Assembly: GCA_002946415.1 (NCBI GenBank)
Contig: NJPS01000054.1
Coordinates: 310,001-374,000 of the forward strand
Direction of reading: 5' to 3'
Source: Rutstroemia sp. NJR-2017a BVV2
Taxonomy: Eukaryota; Ascomycota; Leotiomycetes; Helotiales; Rutstroemiaceae
Length of the DNA: 64,000 nucleotides
The translations under genes were made by a program, and so were the position numbers. Shown piece by piece: positions 55,988 to 64,000 of the stretch (its first letter is position 1; each line of letters begins with the position of its first letter). Under the pieces are notes generated by a model that was not told the DNA's origin, ran no database searches, and was given only the letters and a program-made list of their open reading frames with translations.

Positions 55988-58079
55988 GCGATGGTGAAAT
56001 CTGAAGCGGTATAAGCGTGTTGGGGTTCGCTCAAGCAAGAGAGGAGCAAGGCGTAATAATGGCCGTCGCGGAGTGGTAGATAAGCTTTAAGCGGTTTCTG
56101 TGCGAGGCAATTGTTGAGGATTAACAAGCGATGAGCAATTTCGCTCAAATTGTTGTTGATGTCGACCATGCAAAGTATGTGTATGGTAATTCGTGTTTCG
56201 TTCTGGAATAGGCGGGACGTTGTGAGTCGTCGGAAAGTTGAGGTCAATTTCTCATGAATTGCGTGCTTCTTGCGAACGTCCAACCTTAGATCGCCCCGGA
56301 TTAGCTAGAAACCTTGTCGGTCCACCACCGGACGCTACTGTACCAGCTGTTTCCGGGACGGCGGGATTAGTATGTTCCGGAAAATTAATCAGCACAGAAA
56401 TATTGGGGGTTCGCATAAAGATATGAAGATATATTCCTTTGCAATTCCCAGATTGAATGAGGTGACGAGTGAGGAGAAAAGGATCGAGGAAATGGACGGC
56501 TTCAACAACTCTTTCAAAAGAGGCAAGACAATTGAGAATTGAAAATAAGGTTTTCCCACCGGCCAGCAAAAGCTAACCTCATATTAGCCTCAGGCACAAG
56601 AGTCAATCACGCGATGGGGATCCGATTTTCATCATTTTTCGTCTCCTTTCGGCCCCAGTATTTGCAAAACTCTGATGGCCCAGCGAAGAACAACCGGCTG
56701 ACTTTATGCTCGGACGTATCTTCCATCAATTCCGACGGCACTTCAAGCATTGCTGTGGTAGAATTCCGTTTCATTTCCAAGCAACGTCTCCTGATTTCAT
56801 GAAGCCGAAGGACGTCGGCCAAACTCCGAACCATGTGACTACTTGTGGCATAAGGCTAACTAAAATCAAGGGACCTTTGAGGGGCATTTCTGTCGCTTTG
56901 GGCGTGCTGCTTTAACCACTTACCTCACTTACCTCATCAGCCCCTCAATAACAGTAACTATTTACCTAATACCAAGCATTTTGCATCCTCTTGTGCGAGA
57001 CTTGTGCTCATGGTGTTCACATATTAAAAAGCATGACAGCAGAGTGGCTGTATGACTATGAATGGATTGAGGTGATGTCCAAATCCAAATGGAGAAGTGA
57101 GAGAAATTGATGATGTTGCGATAGCGCTGCTCCGGAGATGATAAGGCTAAGCTTCATGAGTGTAATATGGGCTTGGGATACTTCTTCATTGTTCTAGTGC
57201 ATTTCGTTCAGCCACGTGTGGCTATGACGCTAACCCCCACCAGTATCGATGATCTATATTTACTTCCATCTCTATAAGTACACTTGTATATTTTGTGATG
57301 GGAAGCTAAAGGTATATAAACGCTTTTTGTGAGAGTGATAGCCTCCCAAATATTCCCCCATGACTACAAGCCGCGACCGGTCGAGAATGCACGCTGATAC
57401 GGATGAATTAGTTATTCTCCATCCGAGGAGCAACATCATCGCACAATAAATAGTTCATCTCCTGCATTCAAATCACCATCACCTCAGCCGAAATATTTGC
57501 AACAACCATACAATTGTGAATGAACATTAGAGAAACACTGGCAAAAAGATTATCCGCTACATAAATAAGGCCATGGACTTACCATACACCACACGTCAAA
57601 CTTGCTCTGCAGTCGCTGGAAATGAATAATCGATGTCCCCAAATCCGTACTGATGGTGGGAAGCAACCCGTGGCTCAGGCGAAATGCAGGAAGCAGGGCA
57701 GTGCCATTAGTTAAGGTGGTAGCTACATAGGACCTAAGATCATAGCTACATAGGACCTCCGACCTGGGCAGTGCCATTAGTTAAGGTGATAGCTCCATAG
57801 GACCTGGGCAGAGCTTAGGTAGGAGCCAAGTACTAGGTACTTAAACCATTTCCATTCTCTTCTTGTATCTCTCTTCTTTGAAGACTCGTACAGTTACGAC
57901 TTGGTTATGCTTATGCATGTATGATGTCGAGGTTTACGACTGATATGCAAGTCTCGCTGTACGATGAATGTTATATAAAAGGAGATCTATTCAACAGCAG
58001 TCAAGGAACACGCTGCGTAAAAGCACAAGCATTGTAAACAAGATTCTCCGACTGGATACCACTCAGATCATGTTCTTTC
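55988..58079. other. 2.1-kb intergenic stretch
   Basis: Upstream region of SconB at the left. The rest has no supported gene but carries a 40-bp direct repeat at 57696-57805. Confidence 0.5.
57696..57805. repeat. 40-bp direct repeat, 70-bp spacing
   Basis: Copies at 57696-57735 and 57766-57805 begin GGGCAGTGCCATTAGTTAAG and end ATAGGACCT, differing at two positions. A third partial copy (TAGCTACATAGGACCT) lies between them at about 57743-57758. Confidence 0.9.
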
Positions 58080-59243
58080 CTATTCACTTCTCAACCTCCT
58101 CGCTGCCAAACCCTCTTCCACAACTTGTTTCATCTCCTCACTACCCATAGACCTCGCATACTCCACCGCACTACCCCACGCCCCTTTCAGTTCCGGATCC
58201 GCTCCATTTTCTAGTAACCACGTAACTCTTTTCAACGCTCCAGCCATCACCGCATGTACAATCGCGTACTTCGCTACCATATGTCGCGATTCTTCCGCCT
58301 GATTAACATCCACTCCACGCTCCACAAGCAGCTCCATGATCGGAACGCGGCCTTGGTCAAACGTCTCACTAGGCAGTACTCGAGCAACATGGGGGTTTGT
58401 TCCCGGAGGACAAGCACCTGCCGCATAGTGCAACGGCACTCCATTCTTTATCTCCGCACCGGCGTCGAGAAGTAAACGTACAGCTTCAACTTCACCACGT
58501 GCAGCAGCAGTCTGAAGCACGACGCAGCAGTCCGTATCGGAACCACCCATACGGTCACGATTATCGCGCTGCGGGCCTAGATTTGGATCAGCCCCGTGAT
58601 CCAGGAACCATTTCAAGAGAGGAAGATTCGTGACGACATAAGGTAACAACACGGCACCATAGTACCCCGGGGTATTCGGGGTCCAACCATGCTGAATCAA
58701 AAGTTCAAAGAGGGGGATTTGTCGTTCTGAAGGAGCAGAAAGAATATTCTGCGGTGTCTGGCGAACGATAGGAGCGCCCGCCGAAAGCAAGTACTCCGCA
58801 ACCTGGACATTTCCCGCACTGAGGGCAAGGACAAGACCGTGGTGGAGAAACGAAGGGGTGTAGTTCTCGGATGACACGATGGACTGTGCTTCAATGAGGG
58901 GGCCATGCTGGCAGGCGGATGAGAAGGATGAGAAGGATGCGGGCTTTTCACCGATAAAGCCGAGGTCGGTGGGGTCTAGAATCGGAATCTCATCATAAGC
59001 CGAGGTGAGATTCTGAGATTGGGGGTGCATAGTCATCGTGGGCTGAAGTTGATATTGAGACGGAAACTCTCCGTGGCTGCTGATTTGGTTCATGGATTGC
59101 TGTTGCTGCTCTCTCTGCTGTTGGGCGGCCATCATTTCCATTTGTCGTCGACGAGCATTCATCATGACCTGCTGTTGCTGTTGTAAACGCTGCTGTTGTA
59201 AACGCTGCTCTTGCGACAGAGTTTGGCCGTTGGATTCTGCCAT
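58080..59243 (-). CDS. Ankyrin-repeat protein with Gln-rich N-terminus
   Basis: A single exon of 387 aa from the ATG at 59243. Residues 1-80 are Gln/Met-rich and disordered (QQQRLQQQQQVMMNARRRQM). After a linker (DEIPILDPTDLGFIG) come about seven degenerate ankyrin repeats, recognised by LVLALSAGNVQVAEYLLSAG, LLKWFLDHGADPN, VLQTAAARGEVEAVRLLLDAG, IMELLVERGVDVN and VTWLLENGADPE. It ends in a helical cap. Ankyrin repeats mediate protein binding; the partner and pathway are unknown. No transmembrane or catalytic region is visible. It is divergent from the serine-rich secreted protein gene, sharing about 0.8 kb of upstream DNA. CAG/CAA repeats encode the Gln tract. Confidence 0.85.
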   Translation of the reverse strand: MAESNGQTLSQEQRLQQQRLQQQQQVMMNARRRQMEMMAAQQQREQQQQSMNQISSHGEFPSQYQLQPTMTMHPQSQNLTSAYDEIPILDPTDLGFIGEKPASFSSFSSACQHGPLIEAQSIVSSENYTPSFLHHGLVLALSAGNVQVAEYLLSAGAPIVRQTPQNILSAPSERQIPLFELLIQHGWTPNTPGYYGAVLLPYVVTNLPLLKWFLDHGADPNLGPQRDNRDRMGGSDTDCCVVLQTAAARGEVEAVRLLLDAGAEIKNGVPLHYAAGACPPGTNPHVARVLPSETFDQGRVPIMELLVERGVDVNQAEESRHMVAKYAIVHAVMAGALKRVTWLLENGADPELKGAWGSAVEYARSMGSEEMKQVVEEGLAARRLRSE

Positions 59244-60046
59244 CGCTGTCGATATGTCTGAGAAAAAATGTTTCCAAATCGATTAGAAAACCTGTATTTT
59301 AAAACAAAAAAAGGAAGTGTCTTAGCGAAGAAAGCTAGCCGTCGCACAAGAATTATATATCAGATACCAAGCAACAAGACTAATCACACGTGCCGCAGCA
59401 GGCTGAAACCGCCACCCGATCCTCCCACAAAGGCCATGGCCTCCTATGCGGATCCCTCCACAGCCCTGTTTCCGAGTCTAGTCGTATAGCAATACAATGA
59501 CTCGTTTTGATTGGCTACCCGCAGACCCTGCAGAAACAATTCCAAACACTGCTTTAATTATCCTTTATGCATAACACATTGTATACCGTTATAGGAAATC
59601 TGCGTTTAAAAGGACGTCATCAGACGGAATTGACCCAGCCCTGGACCCCTACGCTCAGGTACCGCAAGACACAGCGGCCGCTAGTCTTCCTGGGGCTGCG
59701 AGTGCAAGGGAAGAATTGCTACTTTGTGTGAAGGACGAGGCAGTACATCTGTCATGCGTTGCTTGTCGTCGAATAGACTTCCTTGCGCATATCTGTGTAT
59801 CCGCTTATGTGTGTGATCTTGCGGGTCGTGCTGGTGTGATGGTTCCTTTGGGATTGCAGTGCCGGGGATGCTCAGAGTCATTGGAATTATGAGTGTGCTG
59901 TCGTCATCATGTCTTTACAGTGAGGTCTGCTTACCAGGGCAGTCGGCGGGGTACAAAGATGGCTGCTGAGTTCGAAATCATGGAGGTTTTTCATCGCCAT
60001 CGACGCATCTCTTCCTTTCTTCTCTTTGCCAATACTGAATTTCACC
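59244..60046. promoter_or_regulatory. Divergent promoter region, ankyrin / serine-rich secreted protein
   Basis: 803 bp between divergent starts. No clear TATA box; short frames inside are not convincing. Confidence 0.45.
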
Positions 60047-63000
60047 ATGCGGTACAATAGAGAGCGGGCCTCATCGGCCGTACAAACAGCTCTTGTTATC
60101 TCTTCTTTTGCCAAATATGCTTCTGCGGCTGCCATATCTGCCAGTAGCGCTTCATCCGTTTCTAGCTTCACTATACCGTCTTCGACAGCGACTACCTACG
60201 ATGGCGCAGCTTTATCTGTTCTCCCAAGTGCTACAGGCATCGTAGTCAACTCCACAAAGACAGTCAGCTTTTCGGGCACTTCCTCAAATGCCGTGTACAC
60301 ACTCTCAGGCGGCTGCGTCATGTCTGCTGTGAAGCAAGATGGTTCCGTTGTCTTCATTCCGGGCAGCTCCTGTCCTGCTGTTTCGGCTGCATCATCGAAG
60401 ACAGTCACTTCGTCAGGAACACGCAGTTCTTCTAGTAGTAGCAGCAGCATCAATCGCAATAGCACCACATCTTCAAATTCTGCAACGAAGAGCTCCGTTG
60501 CCTCATCCGGCAGCAATTCTGGTAGCTCGAAAGTTTCTTCAGCGAGCTCCTCCCGTATTAGCTCAGGCATTTCATCATCAAAAGCTTCGTCAGCTGGAAG
60601 TAACAGCTCGTCTAAATCGTCGAGCACTGGGTCGGGCGTGCAATCATCACGCTCTTCGTCGAGTCAGACAATAACCGGCACTGCATCTTCTTCGCGTTCC
60701 CCGTCATCTGGCACGAATAGCCAGTCATCCAAGTCGTCAAGCGGAACCGCAGTTTCATCATCCGGCTCGTCGGTCTCAGGTACTGGAGTAGCGTCTAACT
60801 CTACAAGCATTAAATCAAGTATCAGCCAATCCAAATCGTCAACTAGCACGGGCTTATCATCCGGAACCGGAGTCTCTTCCTCTCTATCAAAGTCAGGAAG
60901 TTCATCGGAGTCCGGCAGTTCAAGTTCGTCAAGCGCATCTAAGTCTGGAACCGGAATTTCATCCAGCGGGTCATCCACCCTAACGAAAGCTAGCAGCAGT
61001 GTTTCTTCATCCAGCGGTTCGAAATCAGATGTCTCTTCGACCAAGAGCGATGCATCAACATCCCAAAAAAGTTCCTCGAAATCCTCTAGCGGTTCCTCCA
61101 CACCGCCACAGTCCACCGTAACACTCGGGATTATCACCTCCGTAATTGTCAGCGCGGGCAGCACAATCCGCGAACCCATTCTTACCGGCCCCGGCCTGTC
61201 AACTCCAATCACCCTCCCTCCTATCACGACTACCTATGCCAGTAGCCAAGCCACATCCGCCGTATCATCTGTATCATCGCAAATCATTGGTCTAATACCC
61301 GTTCTCTCGTCCTGGAAAGCGAACCCTACCCCTTTAAAGACCGACACATTGAACAAAGTCAACGATCTGAAGAACTCGGTCGAGAATCTCATCTCAGATC
61401 TCGGTAGCGATTCGTCGAATAAAGGATGTGGCTCCGCAAAGCGACGAAAGAGAGGACTGGCTGGTCTGATAGGTGATGTTGTCAATTCCTTGACATGTAT
61501 TACGAAGGATTTGGACAATATTAAGGATAACGTGAATACGGATGATGTGGACGGAATTGAGAGTTCGATCGACGATTTGCAAGGGGAGACGGATGATCTT
61601 ACGGACGATAATGATAATACGAGTACGGATCAGAAGTCGACCACAGATAGCAAGTCGGAATCCTCAAAAACGAGTTCCTCGTCGTCGTCTTCGAAGAGTG
61701 ATTCTTCCTCCTCCTCGTCCTCGAAAAGCAGCTCGTCATCATGCTCAAAAACAGAAACGGCTCTCCATGTAACAGAGCTTTGCCAACCAACCGTCTTTAC
61801 CACAGGCGGATCAACCGTGTCAACTCTGACCTGCACGTCTAGCATAACAGGGACTGTAAGCGGATGCTCAGTTACAGCAGCCACAACAACAATTTCCAGC
61901 TCGTCGTCCTCGGCAACTCAAACTCCCTGTGCTTCCGATACATGCAATGGCGCGTGTCCAATTGCCCCTGCCGCCCTCAGCGGGGTTAGCATGGGCATAA
62001 TTGCCACTACCGAAGCCTGTTCGCAGATATCCACCAGCAAGACCTCCGCGCTTCCTACCGCGAGTTATGGTGTATTCGGCAGTATTCCGGTCGCCCAGCC
62101 TACATCCGAATCTAGCAAACGTTCCTCATATAGTCCCGAAGATGCCGAGCTCAACAACTCGACTCAACTTCTCAAACGAGCTCTAGCCGACGTCAGCCCT
62201 CCTTACACAGACTACATCAAGCAAATCAGCCCCAACACTGCGTGGGTGAGCCAAGCGGGCTCCACTTCCGGCCACTGGTACGACTATCCATCATTTGGCC
62301 ACGCCAGTGCCGGCATCAACGGAGTCTACGGCTGCACCGCCGTCATCATCTCCTCCGAGAAAGGCGTGTATCTCTCGCACATCTGGGAAAATCCCCTATT
62401 CATCGATGAAGATTGGAACCCCACAAGCGACTCGTCATTCGAAACCAACGCGTTCAATGTCCTTCGCGACGGGAACCAAGACGCTCAAAGCATCACAGCA
62501 TTGATCGGCACCGATGCCAACCCCGGCGTATTGCACACAATATATGCCCCAAAAGTATTCGTGCTCACACCCCTAACCACGCAATGGGATCGCGACGTCA
62601 AGCAAATAACCACCCGTCTGCGGTACCAAGACCGCGCGCAAAAACTCGCCAACGACCTCGTGGGCATAATTCCCGGGTCTGAAGGCTCCGGCATCACGCT
62701 AGGATACACGCGTACCAGCCAACAAGCATCGACGGCGCCAGTAGGTGTAGCCGGTCGCGCTATCTTGGAAGTGGACCCCTTCCAGACATGGCTTACTGTC
62801 GACTCTGATCCCGGGTCTCCCGGGTTGCAAGTCGGGAGATGGAGACTCTGGGTTGAGGACCAGCTGATCACGTATCACGACTTCTGGCTTCCGCATACGA
62901 CGCCCCCGGATGGAACGATTCAGCAGAGAGATGTGGGATATGCGAATCCGTGTGCGAACTTAACGGGTGGTTCTACGAGCAGTTCGGCCTCTAAGTCTGC

Positions 63001-63559
63001 TACGCAAACGTCAAGTTCGGCGTCGAAGTCTTCCGGTACCGCAAGTAGCTCCCTCAAGAGCTCATCGGCTAGCACGTTGGTCACAACGACCAGATCCTCG
63101 TCTGCTGTATCTAGCAGTTCCAAGATATCTTCCTCCGCGGTATCAGCATCCTCCACAAAACCCGCATCCTCCTCCACAAAATCAGCATCTGTTACCCCAA
63201 GCACCACCTCAAAGGCTGCTAGCAGTTCGTCGACTTCTGCACCCTTGCCAACGCTAAGCACCACTCAATGCGTTACTTCTTCTCTAATTAACTGCCAATA
63301 TGTCTAGTAAGTCCCCCCTCTAACTTCCCGTCCCTACATAAAACTAACCCCCCACCCCAGCTTCTCCGCCTCCGCCTGCCCCACCACAAGTCAACTCCTG
63401 CCCGCCAGCTGCACCGCCACAAGTACCTCCAGCAGCGCGGCTGCGACTACTACCGCGGCCTCGTGTACCGTGGCGTCAGACTGTCCGGTTTGTCCGCTGG
63501 CAGGCGAGGTCGCTAAGTGTACGAATGGATTGTGTGATTGCAATACGGCGATTTCGTGA
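60047..63559 (+). CDS. Large serine-rich secreted proprotein with possible Kex2 sites
   Basis: Exons 60047-63306 and 63361-63559 give 1152 aa; the intron (54 nt, GTAAGT to CCCAG) adds the Cys-rich tail. The N-terminus (MRYNRERASSAVQTALVISS) looks like an atypical secretion signal, so the true start could differ. A short Gly/Cys-containing domain (to about residue 115) is followed by a Ser tract to about 370. Then comes a helical segment with KRRKR near residue 465, a second Ser tract, and a motif LLKRALADVSPP near 710 that fits Kex2-type cleavage. A globular domain follows (about 720-950; NTAWVSQAGSTSGHWYDYPS through RLWVEDQLITYHDFWLP). A third Ser tract leads to a Cys-rich tail (CTVASDCPVCPLAGEVAKCT). 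I recognise this as a cell-wall or secreted protein type common in ascomycetes but know no named function. Confidence 0.75.
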
Positions 63560-64000
63560 GATGTTCCTTTTTCGTGCGAGAGGGTTCTGGGAATTGTATT
63601 TGTAGATGTTTTCGTGCCCGAGTGTATTTGTAGAGGTTTTTCATTCCTGTTTTCGGCAATTGGATTGGTGTACAGTAAGTTAGAGATTAGAGTTTTGTGT
63701 TTCGGCAACTGGGCTGGTGTACAGTTTAGGGGTTAGAGTTTTGTGTTTTTGATAGCCGAATCAATCCAACTGTATCTGGATAGCTTTACTGTCTTTAAGC
63801 GAATATCTGTGGCATGAGAGAGGCAAACGCCATCATCTCTTCGAGCAACCCCGCGTATCCTGCTTGTTGGTCGCTGCGTCTGAATCGTCGAAATTCACAA
63901 CTCTCTCCCATCTAACAACCGCAGCCGCGGGGTCGGCGACTAGAGCTCCGAGTGGCTCTGCACGGTCGTAATGAAGAGATCGAAATGAGGCTGATTTCCA
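63560..64000. other. Window end, no gene seen
   Basis: Begins with the 3' flank of the serine-rich gene. A short near-repeat (GGTGTACAGT with flanking TTAGAGTTTTGTGTTT) occurs twice at about 63665-63760. Nothing coding is recognised. Confidence 0.5.

Noticed and set aside
60196..61227. Two long acidic minus-strand frames opposite the serine-rich gene
   Set aside because: Antisense of Ser codons in this frame gives Asp, Glu and Leu, so long open shadows are expected; the + strand gene explains them.
1..64000. tRNA, rRNA, CRISPR arrays, complete transposons
   Set aside because: I scanned for B-box-like GGTTCGANTCC, conserved rRNA, regularly spaced repeats with unique spacers, and transposase or reverse transcriptase motifs and saw none; a tRNA with introns could still be missed without tRNAscan-SE.

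Overview
This window looks like nuclear DNA of a filamentous ascomycete (Pezizomycotina). The evidence is short spliceosomal introns (about 47-111 nt, GTANGT-type donors, CTRAY branch points, YAG acceptors), an ascomycete-type laccase ending in DSGL, a HET-domain (heterokaryon incompatibility) gene, and recognisable ATG17, SCON-2/Met30 and Gac1-type genes. A leotiomycete (Helotiales-like) origin is my guess from protein style only. No bacterial, viral or plasmid features were seen, and no rRNA, tRNA or CRISPR array was recognised.

Layout. 1-4.6 kb: a glycogen-targeting PP1 regulatory subunit behind a long pyrimidine-rich leader. 4.6-10.6 kb: gene-free, with a strongly purine-rich + strand and a quadruplex motif. 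10.6-17 kb: a broken HET gene, a 3'-5' exonuclease with a frameshifted tail, an unknown helical protein, a mitochondrial BolA protein and an NAD-dependent epimerase. 17-20 kb: sparse, with one possible relic small gene. 20.2-23.9 kb: a tiny Tyr/Gly-rich secreted protein tail-to-tail with a 588-aa laccase of about 12 exons, one apparently 3 nt long. 24-29.3 kb: gene-poor. 29.3-30.8 kb: a two-exon disordered Pro/Ser-rich protein. 34.6-35.7 kb: a C2H2 zinc-finger protein. 39.3-39.9 kb: a dead berberine-bridge-type oxidoreductase. 40.1-46.4 kb: a sugar cluster of MFS transporter, cytosolic GH95 alpha-fucosidase and cytosolic GH1 beta-glucosidase. 46.9-48.1 kb: an SGNH esterase (IAH1 type) whose splicing includes two GC-AG introns. 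48.5 kb: a 22-bp minisatellite. 50.9-55.99 kb: ATG17 and the SCON-2/SconB F-box/WD40 protein. 58.1-63.6 kb: an ankyrin protein divergent from a 1152-aa serine-rich secreted proprotein.

How they work together. The clearest functional unit is 40-46 kb. The transporter and GH95 genes diverge from an 804-bp shared promoter with CreA-type motifs. GH95 and GH1 converge with only 14 nt between their stop codons. All three products lack secretion signals or are membrane transporters, which suggests import of a fucosylated and/or beta-linked oligosaccharide followed by hydrolysis in the cytosol. The other genes look like unrelated housekeeping or accessory genes. Most notable for follow-up are the 3-nt laccase micro-exon, the GC-AG introns, the sugar cluster, three damaged genes (HET, exonuclease tail, BBE-like) and several uncharacterised low-complexity secreted or disordered proteins. 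Exon coordinates were derived by hand from splice consensus and reading-frame continuity. Homology calls rest on remembered family motifs, not on searches.
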